Source of the DNA: Hawksworthiomyces lignivorus
Taxonomy: Eukaryota > Ascomycota > Sordariomycetes > Ophiostomatales > Ophiostomataceae
Reading direction: 5' to 3'
NCBI GenBank assembly: GCA_002917075.1
Contig: NTMA01000032.1
Coordinates: 186,001-250,000 of the forward strand
Length of the DNA: 64,000 nt
The position numbers and the translations under genes were made by a program. The notes beneath the pieces are model-generated. The model did not search any database. It was not told the origin of the DNA and saw only the letters and a list, made by a program, of their open reading frames with translations. Shown here piece by piece: positions 1 to 11,411 of the stretch. Within the stretch, counting starts at the first letter, position 1. Every line of letters begins with the position of its first letter.

Positions 1-270
1 TTCTTCAAGCTCGTCCGCATCTACCAGCCGGGCTACAAGCAGAACTACACCGCCGTGCAGAAGTCGCTGACCGCCTTCGCCGTCCTGACCATCCTGCTCA
101 TCATCCTGACCATCACCAACGCCTTTGTCTGCATGAACAACTTTGGCAGCGGCCTCAAGGCCCACATCCTGAAGCGCGACGGCCCTGAGGAGAAGAGCCA
201 GTACGACGAGCACTCGATCGGCCTGAGCGACATCAAGCAACCCCTGCCCAGCAGAATGACCATTGACTAA
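1..270 (+). CDS. UPF0658-like Golgi membrane protein, C-terminal part
   Basis: The reading frame is open from the first base and ends at TAA 268-270, so only the last 89 residues are inside the window. A hydrophobic helix lies at visible residues 22-46 (start SLTAFAVLTILLIIL). A short polar tail follows and ends in PSRMTID. The tail, with a last membrane span followed by a charged C-terminus, resembles the fungal UPF0658 multi-span Golgi membrane proteins of unknown function, as I remember them. The start and upstream exons lie outside the window. Another small multi-span membrane protein cannot be excluded. Confidence 0.6.
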   Translation, partial: FFKLVRIYQPGYKQNYTAVQKSLTAFAVLTILLIILTITNAFVCMNNFGSGLKAHILKRDGPEEKSQYDEHSIGLSDIKQPLPSRMTID

Positions 271-1964
271 AGAAGGCAGCAACTCCTTTTCACAGTCCCC
301 CCACCCTTGTGTTTGAAGGGTACCATTCCGCTTGCGGCCCCATTGGAAGCGATTCCACGAGGCCTGGTTCTTCCGAGCAGCAATCTCTAGACATGGACAA
401 TCTCGCCAGGATACTGCCAGCCACCTATCTGGCCAATTTTGGACTATGTCTTTTGGTCGCTCCTCATCATAGACTGTACAACCTCCCTTTACTTATCTCC
501 TAGCTCGATTTTTGCTTTTTTTCTGCCTTGCTTTGTTCTTCTCATGAACTTATGATCGTCTTTGTCTACACCGAGTTTTATTTTTTAAGCTCGAATTTTA
601 TCTCGTCCCTTCGGACCATTTCCCATTTTATATATGTACCGGGCGTTTTATGGACATTGGGCAAGCGCGAGGTACACCTCACCTCGAGTGAATTTTATAT
701 TTTTTGGAGGACCTCTCCATGTTGACCAGGGAGCGGTCATCCAGTTCGATAACGACATTGAACCGTCGAAAGAGTATCAACAACAAAAGAGCACGCGGTG
801 TGTTTGGAAGGTGTCATCTTTTTTTTATTGTCCAACTATACTTATTTCTCTGCTGTTGGCATTTCCTTACTGTCACAATATACCAGATGGGCTTCAGAGC
901 GAGTAGCCATAGGTGGGAGGGTGGATATAGCTCAGGCGCATATATAAAACTACGTGTGGAATATACTCCCATATAAAACCATGCTAGCGAGTTAGCAAGC
1001 GAATGTCACTGAAATGAGCGTGAACAATGAAAACAATGAAAGAATGCCATCGTCAAATAGTAGAGATTAGAGGACGCCGCTACTGAAACTAGGTATAAGT
1101 ATGTACATGAGAATGTATCCTGGCATTGGCCATCTCTCGAGTCTTGCTGCAACACTGCGCTACCCATATGGAGAACAAGTGAGTCCTGTCCCCGAAGGCT
1201 TACACTGGCAATTCCAGCCCTTTGGCATCCAAACATATGATTACAGAAGATAGCCTATATGCTCTCTCAAATGGGGCTTTCCCTCCCTTTGCATTGCCCT
1301 CATTTGTCCCCCTCTAAGACGCCAAGAAAGGGAGAGGTATTGAGCATCTCACCGCCAAGAATCTCCCTTTCTCCTGTGTTCTGTTGAAAGTGGCTTCGTG
1401 AGGGGAAATAAAGTACAGCGAATTTGGCGCTCTTTTTGTCTCTGCTAGGTCGTAGACAGTATCTACAGAGACCCTTGTCTCACTCGTTTGTGAAGCAACC
1501 TATATATAGGTCATTTGCGGAGCATATAACGGCTTCAAGAGGCAGCTAAGCTTTAGCTGCAACCTAGCCTGCAGACCGTATCATCACACGTCGTAGCGTG
1601 GGTCACAGTTGGTGTCAGTAAAGTGCCAGAGCAGTCTCTTCTGATAATGAGCGTCGCGGAACCCATAGCCCAGAGCCCCAAGCTAAATGGCCTGCGTCGG
1701 GCGGCAAGGCTTTTGCCGTGCTAGTCACCGACATGACCGAGGACGGCGCTTCTTGCATTCGTATAAACACCAGACGGCGTCGAAAAGTCTTGTGCGAATT
1801 GGCCATTTTTGTAACCTGCTCCTTTCCTCTGCCGGCGATGGCAACGGACACCACAGTTCATGTCGTAAAAGCGACAAGAGACGTGTGTGCCCGGTGTGCA
1901 TTACAAGTAGTTACGACGTGGGACGCAGTCGCTTTATCTTCCATCTAACCCCACCGGGTTTTGC
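271..1964. other. Intergenic stretch between two convergent genes
   Basis: About 1.7 kb separates the membrane-protein stop from the Rmd5 stop. It holds only short low-quality open frames on both strands and T-rich runs that fit 3' UTRs. I see no conserved protein, tRNA or repeat. Confidence 0.5.
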
Positions 1965-3476
1965 CTACAAGATGATCTGCGTGGCGTCCTTGACCTGGCC
2001 CTCGAGCGGGCAGTAGGGGCACTTGAACTTGGTGCCCTTGGCCAGGTTCTGTAGCGACTCCTTGGCCAGCACGTGGCCGCAGGGCAGGCGCATCGGCGGG
2101 TTACTCTCGGTGGTCTGCTCTTTGGAGACGGGGCACACAAAGATGGAGTGGTAGATCATGGAGGCGGGCAGCGGCGTCTCGAACGCCAGCTCGTTGGCCG
2201 TCGTCCACTCGGTGCGGCGGCTGCGCGTGGCACCGATGAACTTGATGAGCCGCGGCAGCGCCACGATGCCGGCCGTCGCCGCCACGTACAGCGGCGACTC
2301 GGCCGAGAGCCCCAGCAGCGAGCAGAACTCGCGCGTGAAGGCGGCGGCCACGTCCTCAAACGCCGTCGTCGTCTCGAAGACGCGCGCGTAGGGCGATTCG
2401 CGGATGTTGGACGCGAACACGAGCGCCGCCGCCAGCCGCTGAATCTCGTTCAGGTGCCGGTCGCAGAAGCGGTCAAAGTGCTCCCGTGCGTACTGGAATG
2501 CCGCTCCGAGGTCGCCCACGGCGTCGCCAGCTGCGTCGGATCCGTCTGCTGCGTCGGGGCCTCCCCGACGCGTCTTCGCTAACCATATGAACTGCAGCTT
2601 GCACAGCTCGAATTCGAGGTTTGAGCCGCGCGCTTCCAGAGCCGCCGAGTTGGCTCGCGCCCACTCGATGGCTGGCCCCAATTCGTGCGCCTTGATGTGC
2701 TGCAAGATTGAGTACATGCTCTGGAATTTCCCCTGCAGATAGACCGACTCAATCTGCGTAAAGTTGGACAGGTTCGCTTCGCCAGCGTCCTGCTGGCTGT
2801 TCCACATAGCCGTATCGTCGTCGTCATCGTCTTCGCCACCGTAACCTCTTTCTAGGGACGAACGGCCATTTTGCCTCGGTCCGCTCGTGCTGCTCGCGCT
2901 CGCCATGTCGCGGGCCTCGTCCATGAAGACCCGAGCTACGCCAAAATGGCCCTCACGGAGGAGGTGCATGGCAATCGCCCGGTTGATCAAAGCTGGGTAT
3001 CCCTCCATGGCATCGTGATCGGTTGGTAAGGCGGTGACGGGAAAAGACTGGTAGAACAACATGGTCAGCATCTTCTGAGGCGGCTCCTCTGAGAACCAAC
3101 AGCTCGGTATTAAGGAACAGGAGCTGGAGCAAAACATACTCGGTCCAGGGCCTTGCCAAACTCTCTCTGTGTTTTTGACACGGCCTTGAGGTCATCGTTA
3201 ATCGTCTCGAAGCCTTCCTTGATGGGATTCTGTAACCTTGTCAAGATAAGGCTTGCAGAATGGGGATCTTGTTCTGCAAGATGAAATTAGAGTTATGTCC
3301 ATCATGTAAGAGAACGAAACGATATAGAAGAGCTAGATCGTACCGGCAGCAATCTTCTCGCGAGCCTCCAGGAGGCGAGCAATGATTTTGTCCACATCGT
3401 CCACGGCAGACGTCAGGCGAGCTTTCCGAGCAACTTGTGACAGGTCATTCCGTAAAATGGGCATATTGTCCGCCAT
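1965..3476 (-). CDS. rmd5: Rmd5/Gid2, RING subunit of the GID/CTLH ubiquitin ligase
   Basis: Catalytic subunit of the GID/CTLH E3 ligase, which in yeast marks gluconeogenic enzymes for degradation. Three exons fit in phase: 3476-3344 (starts MADNMPILRNDL), 3273-3140 and 3047-1965, giving 449 residues. The middle exon reads INDDLKAVSKTQREFGKALD and joins directly to SFPVTALPTDHDA. A LisH motif lies near residues 107-133 (ALINRAIAMHLLREGHFGVA), a CTLH region near 180-245, and a degenerate C-terminal RING carries CPVSKEQ, PCGH and FKCPYC. The CPVS at the first ligand pair is typical of Rmd5 rather than a classical RING. It diverges from the STB6-like gene across about 1.3 kb. Confidence 0.9.
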
Positions 3477-4678
3477 TTTGACGCCTGTAGAAGCCCTATT
3501 AAGGGTATGGAGTTAAGGAGAGATTGAAAGAAAAAAATAAGCCCCCCCCAAAGGGCAAGCTGCCGCTGCTTGTCGGTGCACGATGTTGTCGTCGTGGGAC
3601 GGATTCAAAGGCGGTGACGAAGCAGCTATCGTGCTCCGGTTGGAAAAGTAGTTGGTTCTCTAGCCTGAATCTGGCCCGGTCATGGAGCTTTTCGTCTGAG
3701 ATACAGGAAATGGAAGAGGACGAGGACCTGCCCGTGCAGCGGTTCGTAGTTGGTGGAATAAAACAAAGAAGAAGCTAAAAGAGTACGGAGTGAGGTAGAA
3801 TCCACACAAAGAGCAATTAATAGGAGGAAGCAGTGGTCTCACGGGTTGTTGGGATGAGACCTTAGGCATGATCTAACGGGGGGCCACAGTGGGCGGTGTA
3901 GCGCACTGTATCAGTAATGCACCGCTGATAAACCTCCGTACTCGATACAGTACATATCTTACATACTTTTCTACAAAGAGGGCGGGGTTGGTCAGGGAAG
4001 TCCCTCAGCTGGCCAATCAGAGACAACAGGCCCGTCCAGGCAAGCGAAGGCTAGGTAAGGTAGGAGTGACCGGGGGGAGGCGATTTATTCCGATGGGGCC
4101 TTGCCGCAGTTGGCGTTTTGGGGGACAAGTACTCGTACTGCAAGTTACAGGCTGTTCAGTACTTTCTGGCCGGAAATAGCACTGGCTGCAATGACGCAGT
4201 CCACTCTTTCCCTTCCCTCCCCGCCCAAAACTGCCTAGTCACATGCTGGCAAAATAGTAACTATCTCCGCCTACGACATTAGCGGTTTAGCAGCTGAAAG
4301 CGAGCTAATATCGTGCCTGGGTTCCTAGGAGCCTTTTTATCCAACTTCTCTAAAGAGGATCCCCGTACTATGAAAGGGTTTCGGTGTTCAGCGAACATCA
4401 CCACACCTCTGCAACAGAGCATTTGTGCATAACAATAATGCAGACACGTTTGTCGACTGCCTCCTGATTGCGATTTCAATTCTACACTTACGTTCATGCA
4501 GCTTCGTCGACCATGATCTCGTTCTGCTCGTCTCGACAGCCGCCACTGCCACTTCCCAGAGGAGCTGTCGATTTTGCCTTCGCTTCTGCTGAAGCTGTCA
4601 CCGACTGTCTTGTCTCTTCTTTCTCTTCTTCGTGTCTTTCTCACCCTTGACCGCCAAAGTCGGTAAACCGCTTCACTG

Positions 4679-4713
<35 letters not shown>

Positions 4714-4754
4714 CTTTTTTTTTTTTTTTGATACCCTCCCACAGAGCGGCAAAC
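3477..4754. promoter_or_regulatory. Divergent promoter region between rmd5 and the STB6-like gene
   Basis: About 1.28 kb lie between the two start codons. A CCAAT-type element (GGCCAATCAGAG) is visible at about 4011-4022. A pyrimidine-rich tract runs over the last 200 bases before 4755, which is common upstream of fungal transcription starts. The open frames here are low-complexity shadows. Confidence 0.5.
4680..4729 (+). repeat. Long poly-T tract in the leader of the STB6-like gene
   Basis: There are 34 consecutive T, one C at 4714, then 15 more T. The tract ends 25 bases before the start codon at 4755. It extends an already CT-rich leader. Exact length is error-prone in sequencing. Confidence 0.9.
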
Positions 4755-7700
4755 ATGTCGTTCCGTTTTGGCCTTCCCGTTGTCCAGCCGGACTCTCGAA
4801 CTTACCGAGAGGAGGAGGCCACCATGTCCCGGTTGGCTGCCTCCCAGTCCCGGGGCAAGCAATCCCGATCTGGCGTCCTAGACAGCGACAACCAAACTGC
4901 CCTCCGACCCATTCTGCCGAAACCTCCAACCTCAGCTGCAGCAGCTCCTCCCGTCATGGCACCGGCCCCCAAGCACCGGCACATCGTCACTCCTGACCCC
5001 GTCGCCTTCAGGTAAGGATTTTTGGCTGCGATCTTTTCCGATGCAGAGGTGCTTTACGACATGCCTTTTCCGTTGCTGACCGCAATAGATACCTCGAAGA
5101 AGATGTGTCTGTTGCTGTAGTCGAGCGCCGAGCTAGCCTGCAGGGCTACGAGCTGTACCTCGTCGAGCAGTGGGCGTGCTCGCGGCAGTCTCCCACTCTT
5201 GTCATCACGACCTATACCGGCGATCCGCACCACTCGGTCATCGTGGGCGTGCTCGCCATCCCAGAGGACGAGAAGGATTGGTCGCCACGGCTCAAGTCAT
5301 ATTTCAAGACGATGCAACTGTACCACGCGCGTCCCAAAGAGAGCCAGTTCGGCGAGATCATGGCGACCAACCTGAGCAGCTTTCCGTCGGCACTGACAGT
5401 GATTGCCGTTCCCGACGGAGACGTGCGGCGCCACCGGCAGGAGTTTATCATCAACGAGGACCTGAAGCGGCTGGGCTGCTCGGGCCGCTCGGGCCTGACA
5501 CTATCGAGTCCGTCGCGGGCGACGCAGGAAAAGTTTCTGTCGCTGTACAAGACGAGCGAGAAGATCCCGTTTACCGAGTCGGTGCTGGAGCTGATCAAGC
5601 AGTGCCAGACGGCGCTCTTCATCTTCGGCGTGCTGGAAGCCCAGTACATCGACGGGCTGCTCTGTGATATGACCGAAAAAGCCGTCAACGATTGGTGGGC
5701 CGAGGTGGGCGCCGAGTACTACAATGTCGAGCCGACAGACGGCATCCTAGGCCCCACCACCGTGGCGGCGCTGCTGGGCATGCTGATGGGCGCGCGCAAC
5801 CGGCTGGCGTGGCATGGCGCGCCTGTGACCAAGGACGTCTTCGATGTTGACAACATGAAGAAGGGTATCGGCACCTTCCAGAAGACAAACAAGCTCGAGC
5901 GTACGCGGCGACTGGACCACCAGACGCTGCGGCGGCTGCATAGCGTGACTACTAAGGCGGCTGCTGGCGAGGTCGGCTGGGGCGTGCAGAAGGCCATCAA
6001 GTCGACTGTCGAGGGCTTCGGCGGCAAGCGCGGCGAGATCGTCATCGGCATGGTCGGCGGCAAGGATAAAGGCAACATCGGTGACATCGAGACCCTCGAC
6101 ATGGACAAATTTATTAGCCACGTCTACGGCGAGCGGCCCAAGTGGCTGTGGTTTGGCAAGACCCGCCGATCTATCGCCACTGCGCCGTCGGGGCCAGATC
6201 ATTTCCACGACCGGCTCCCGCTGCCCGAGTTCAGCGCTGCCTTATTTGGCCGTGATGACGCCATGTCTCAGCCAAGTCGGCGGACGCCCTCCGCGCCGGT
6301 CGAAAGCGGCGATGATGCCGCTGCCACCGCTACCTCTGCCACCACTGCCTCTGCCACAGCACCGGCAGCAGATACCGACGGCGCCCAGCAGAAGCGAGAA
6401 GATCGGCCCAGCGTCTACTCGACCCCGCCACCCGGATCTGCCCTTAGTATGAGCGACAGCCCGAATGATCGGGACCGGGACCTGCGGCGGAGAACCATGT
6501 TCAAGAGCGTAGCGGGCAAGGTCAGCGACGCTCGCTCTGGGCTGGGGCGAATTCGGGATGCTGTGGGTGGCGGCCTGCGCGGCCACGCGAGCCGCCCATC
6601 GCGAGACGACGCGGCTTCGGGCGCAGTTTATGGAGCTGGCCACGCACCGATGACGGCTTCGACACTCTCCGGCATCGCGACTCCCGGAATCGCCAGCTTG
6701 GCAGAAGCATCGCTGAACAGCCCCGTCATGGTCGGGCGTGCGTTTACGTGGAAAGAGAAGCCGCAGGAGTATCTGCGCAGTTTTCAGCAGGAGGGAGAAT
6801 CGGCAGATAGTGCTGTGCAAGAGCCCGGCAAAGACGATGCGAGTCGGAAGGGCAAGGACGCCGGGAAACAAAAAACCTATCCTGGCAACGTAGTGGCCAC
6901 AGATGCCGAAGCTGTCGCCGCCGCGGCGCTGCTAGAGGCGGGCCTGATCCCGGCATTTTCATCGCAAAGCAATGGGAAAGCAAGCCATATGCGGAGAGAT
7001 ATCGTGTCTACGACGGAAACTTCAGTCGCAGGAAGTGTTGCAGACGAAGCCGATCTAGAAGGCCCGCTCTTGGGCGCAGAGCGCAGTATCGGTCCCAAAG
7101 TTCTTGGGCTCCTTCGGCGCCACAGCATCAGCGGCGAGCGCCCGCCTCCGCCGCCTCAGCCGCCATTTGCGATTCTATGGCAGCGCAGGATGTCCTTTAG
7201 CGATGCGGAGGAGGCCGTACTCGGGTGGGAGGACATTGTGGAGGTGGCCGACGCGGACGAAGAGGCAGCCGCGCAGGACGACGAACAAGGAGGCGGCAGA
7301 GATGGTCAGGCTTTTGACAGAACCCTGCTGGCAGCTTCCTCGCCGGCAGCGCTGACCAGGTACAGGACCGCCTTGACGGCGGAGCGCTGCCTGTACGACA
7401 GTCTGCTGTCCCTCAAGGACGTCGTCGGCCCTGTCGTGCTGGACCGCGTACTGGCGCTGGAGACGCTGGACACGGTCTACACGCAGCAGCTGGACGAGGC
7501 CCAGCGCATCTTCTTCCAGCTGTCGGACGCGTACGAGCGCGTGCAAGAGAGCAGCCAAGATTTGCTGGGCATGGAGCGGTCGCAAGTCGCCGAGGCCATC
7601 CGCGAGATCGAGGTGCTCATGGCTCGCGTGGAGTACGAAATCAGCTCCTTGGCGTCCAAAGTGCAGGACGTCGAGGAGGGGGTGCGGCAGTTTACGCAGC

Positions 7701-7843
7701 AGGTCGAGTACGTCGAGAAGCGGGCAGACGAGCTGCAGAAGCAGCTCGAGACCGAGAGCTGGCTGCACTGGTTCGTGCGAACCCTCACCGGCATCGGCAC
7801 AGGGCCCAACATCATCCAGGCCCAGCCGCCGCGCCGACCGTAA
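4755..7843 (+). CDS. STB6/STB2-like (Sin3-binding type) protein
   Basis: Two exons, 4755-5011 and 5089-7843, join in phase (AG|A gives R before YLEEDVSVAVVERR) and encode 1003 residues starting MSFRFGLPVV. The N-terminal block through about residue 480 is highly structured (GYELYLVEQWACSR, KWLWFGKTRR) and matches what I recall of the fungal STB6-like N-terminal family. Yeast Stb2 and Stb6 bind the Sin3 histone-deacetylase scaffold. The middle (about 500-760) is low-complexity Ala/Ser/Thr/Pro. Residues about 880-980 form a coiled coil, followed by WLHWFVRTLTGIG. Nuclear function is inferred from the family name only. The ATG at 4755 is chosen because it opens the conserved block. Confidence 0.72.
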
Positions 7844-8237
7844 AATATACAGGAGAGGAAGAGAACTTTCGTAGATACAGTCAGGACACCTGCCCCTGAG
7901 AGAAAAAAACAGCAGCAGCAGCATATTCACTTAGCGATGGAGTTATAGTTTAGCGGATAATTTTCTTCATTTTTTTTTTCTTTGTCATGTACCCATGCCT
8001 ATTTTCTATTTTTGTGAATCCCCGTCCTTCCCAGGTTTTCAATCCCAAATGCAAAAACCTTTTATATACAACCCCTGCTCATAATCCAAAACACGTAGAG
8101 AAGAGACATATCGCAGTAGTGTACAGTGGCCCCATTGGGTTTTCATTTTTTCTTGAATCGTCGTCGTCGACGGCACGGCCCCTCCCCAGGGGTTTGTCGT
8201 TTTCATCACCCGGCATCCCCCGCGGCTCCGACCCCGC
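7844..8237. other. Convergent 3' ends of the STB6-like gene and tim10
   Basis: About 390 bases between two stop codons on opposite strands. They are AT-rich with a T-run near 7971-7980. They presumably hold both 3' UTRs. I see nothing else. Confidence 0.5.
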
Positions 8238-8658
8238 CTACGCTCCAAATCCGAATCCGCCGCCACCGCCGCCGCCGCCGGACCGCTGCTGCGCTTCTTT
8301 CTGCATCTGCTCGGAGACGCTCATATGGACGGAGAAGAACTTGGCGGCGCAGCGGTCGAGGCAGACGCTCTCGCCCTTGTTGAGCTCGCCCTCGCGGTAG
8401 TCCGTGGGCACGCACTTGGCGGTGCAGTTCTTGATCAGTCTGCGGTTGCCGGAGAAGAAAAAATTTTTTGCAGTCAGCAAAAAGGACACTCAAAAAAAAA
8501 AGGAGAAATGCCAAGAGAGCCGTTCTCTTCTTGGCTCGCTGGGGAGAGGCCGGACGCTACCTGTTGTGCATATCGGCCATCATCTTCATCTCGGCCTCCA
8601 CGGCGGCGATCTTCTCAGCCGACGTAGGCTGGGGCCGGCCGATACCAAAGAACGACAT
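8238..8658 (-). CDS. tim10: Tim10, small TIM chaperone of the mitochondrial intermembrane space
   Basis: Two exons, 8658-8561 and 8439-8238, join in phase and give 99 residues beginning [20 protein letters not shown]. The product escorts hydrophobic precursors through the intermembrane space as a hexamer with Tim9. The twin CX3C signature is intact (CTAKC and CLDRC, 16 residues apart), with the family stretch [20 protein letters not shown] between and after it. The C-terminus is a glycine run encoded by a GCC/CCG microsatellite at about 8250-8280. Tim10 is preferred over Tim8/9/13 because of the spacing and the SEQMQKEAQ tail. Confidence 0.9.
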
Positions 8659-9584
8659 TTTTTTGTTTTTTGTTTTCTCAAAAAGCAAAAAGAGAGCGCA
8701 GGGAACAGAAGAAAGTCAGCGTCTAATTTGGACAGGCGGTCACATATAAGGCTGAGTTATCAAGGGTTTGTAGGAGCTGGCTGGTACAGGTCTCGAGACG
8801 ACAAGAAAAATTATACTGCAGCTTGTAGTAGCTCTTGTTGGGAAGTGCTTTGTCATCACACAGTGCCCAACTCAACAATTACCAAAAAAAATCACATGAC
8901 ACAGTATATATATTCATACTGTGTGTATATAACTAGAATACCGTAGACTGCATATACATAGTACTATTAGAGGTTCTGAGAATCTGTGTTGATAGACTGC
9001 CAAAGATGTGCTTCAGCGTCTAATTCATGGATACACTTTTCCTAGTACTTGGGTCCATTTACATAGAATATATTTTGTTGATTCGAGGTTGACAGCTTTC
9101 AAGATTTGGTAGCTGGGTAGGTAGCCCCTCAGGCACCGAATTTGAGCTGTGTACGGCCAGAGTTGGTCAGTAAGTTCGTAATAGTGGTCTGGCAGGCCCA
9201 GTTGAACTGTGAGAAGATTGAGACCTTGCAATTACTGCTTTTTGTCTTTGCCAGAGCCTCGGAAGTTATACTGGGCTCATAACTGTCAGCGCAGTTGTAG
9301 AGAATGCATTTGCCTTGTTGAATTTAGCTGTAATGTGAGGGCTTGTGACTAGGCCCGGCCACTCCCGGGCCCATGGGCCGTGGCAGAAATGCTTTTTCTA
9401 CACTATAACATCTGAACCTCAAGACACTGATCTAGTCTTCTAAGACGCTTTACCGCTATGTTAATATATATATATTTAACAGCGAGGTAAACAGAAGTAT
9501 TTGCGGTGACAATTTAGTCAAGTACCTTGTTGGGGATTCGCTATTTGGTCAATCTGCCTTGTCTCAGCTTTAGTTACATGCTAT
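8659..9584. other. AT-rich gap upstream of tim10
   Basis: Roughly 0.9 kb with tim10 promoter sequence at its left edge, then AT-rich DNA with TA runs (for example 9463-9478). I see no gene or clear repeat. Confidence 0.4.
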
Positions 9585-10151
9585 TCAAATAACGCTTCGC
9601 CCCCACACTTCTGCTTCATACAAAACGGCTTGCTTAGTTTGTCTGGGGACAATGTACGAAGTACTCCGTACACACTGCCTCGACTGTGTAAGTGTAAGGG
9701 CAGCCCACATCAACGAAGTTCGACCATTATTATCCTTTGTATCCACATCAGCTTTGCTCGTATTGAGAAGCAGTTTAATAACGGTCCCATGCCTATTCAT
9801 GGCTGCACATATCAATGAAGTCCAGCCATTATTATCTTTCGCGTCGACATCAACTTTGCCCGTATTGAGAAGCAGCTTGACAACAGCCACGTGTCTGCTC
9901 ATGACAGCACATATCAACGGCGACCGACCCTTATTATCCCTCGCATTGACATCGACTTTGCCCGTGTCGAGAAACATTTTGATAACAGCCTCGTCGTCCT
10001 TATTTGCGGCGGAAAACAATAGCTCCTTGATTATATCATCCTCTGAGTTAACCTGATTCCTTTTCTTGAGAAATAGATTTATCGCCACTTTCTTTACACT
10101 ACGAACGGCATAAGAATTATGTCTTAAAGATATTTGGGTTATAATATGCAT
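9585..10151 (-). pseudogene. Ankyrin-repeat protein fragment
   Basis: A 188-codon open frame (ATG at 10151) contains a stretch of ankyrin repeats with a 34-residue period. Recurring units are KDNKGRSPLICAV, KDNNGWTSLICAA and KDNNGRTSLMWAA, each followed by AVVKLLLNTGKVDVD or a variant. After MWAA the repeat pattern stops abruptly and the remaining 37 residues look unrelated, so the array appears truncated. Repeats of this kind, with near-identical KDN-G-T/S-L cores, are typical of the C-terminal arrays of fungal NLR-type proteins, but no NACHT or effector domain is present here. It could be a small expressed protein. A relic is more likely. Confidence 0.55.
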
Positions 10152-10377
10152 AGCCTTCTTTTCTGCAGAAAACGGTGGTCTATATAAAGTACACAGATAC
10201 CTGTTGGGTAAACAACTAGAACATACTCACTCACTAGACGAGCTGACTGATGGTGTATTTAGAGTTACTTTCTCACTCAACACGCTATGGAACTAAGAGT
10301 ACGCGAGTCCTACTCGGTTTTTAGGCTAACATTGTAAGTCTCGTAAGTCTTGCATAAATAGACCCTTATAATAAGCT

Positions 10378-11411
10378 TCAACTCGACAGAGAAAAGTCTA
10401 TATCTGCGAGCCTCTTAGCAGCATCATATAGCATCTGCGGCGTACCCCCTGCCGATTGACGACCAGTCCGAACGAAAAAGAACGAGCCCGTCACAATTCT
10501 GCCAGCTGTAGTGAGTAACGCCTGAGTGTTGTCTACCCCTTCTGTCTCGGGAATGGTAACCCGCTCATGTAGGTCGAATCCAAGCCTGTGTTCCCAGAGC
10601 ATGAATTTAGCAAAGCTAGATGGCAGGACACTGGTCTCAGAAAAGTCGATGGTGACGAGGCCACCGTCGGAGTTGATCATGAAATTGTCAGGATGCCAGT
10701 CTGATTGTAGAAAAACCATCGGCTCTGGCGCTAAGTCCTTGACACGAATAGTCTTCTTCGTCTTCTCTAAGAATTGATAAAAGCTTGTTGTTAGCCTGTG
10801 TATTATACGGTGCGCAAAAATAAACACCAAAAGAAAATTACACACAGTATTTATATGCATCTCAAGCTGGTCAACATTCTCGTAATTCCTCGGTGCCTCT
10901 TGGTCGTCGAAAATGACACTACGGATTTTGTCCCCACTGATCGCAGCTGGCCGCGATCCAGCAAACGGGGATGCGCAAGAGTTCGTTAAGGCAGCACGTA
11001 ATCATGTTTCTAAATTTCTGTCTCCCCTTCATCGCTCTCAAAGTCTTTCAACAACTTTCTGGCTGACTTTCCTCGAATGTATTCCATAACGACAATAACT
11101 CTTCTCTGGTTCCGGCAGGCGTAGAAGAGGCCAGGGACACGCACGGGCGACCCAAGCTTTCGAAGCTCGCAGTATGCCTTAGCCTGTGCGGCCACCTCAG
11201 TCCAGTAGACCGACCGCCCGAATTTGATGAAGAACACGGGCGATTCTGTCGGGTATTCGATATAGCCCCTAGGTGGCTCTCTGGAGCAGAGGACGAGGAG
11301 CTCGTCGCCAGCGGGAAGATGCACGTCTGGGGGGCTTGCAATACCGAAAAACTCCTCGCAAATAGGAGACTCTGGGTGGTCTAACCATAACATTATGGCT
11401 ATTCCCCTCAT
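10378..11411 (-). pseudogene. Aminoglycoside-phosphotransferase (APH) family gene with frameshifts
   Basis: Fungal APH/choline-kinase-like proteins are kinase-fold enzymes of mostly unknown substrate. The N-terminal frame starts at 11411 (MRGIAIMLWLDHPESP) and runs through VVMEYIRGKSARKLL to a TAG at 11010-11012. Homologous-looking sequence continues at once in the +1 frame (NMITCCLNELLRIP), then shifts again near 10961-10972 into a frame reading GDKIRSVIFDDQEAPRNYEN. A likely 48-base intron (10796-10843) leads to the last part with the catalytic loop SDWHPDNFMI and the metal-binding DFSE. The two shifts are too close to neighbouring coding sequence to be introns. All motifs survive, so decay looks recent or reflects sequencing error. 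Confidence 0.65.

Noticed and set aside
4279..4929. 216-codon minus-strand frame with a lysine run
   Set aside because: It is the reverse of the poly-T tract and of the STB6-like first exon; low-complexity shadow.
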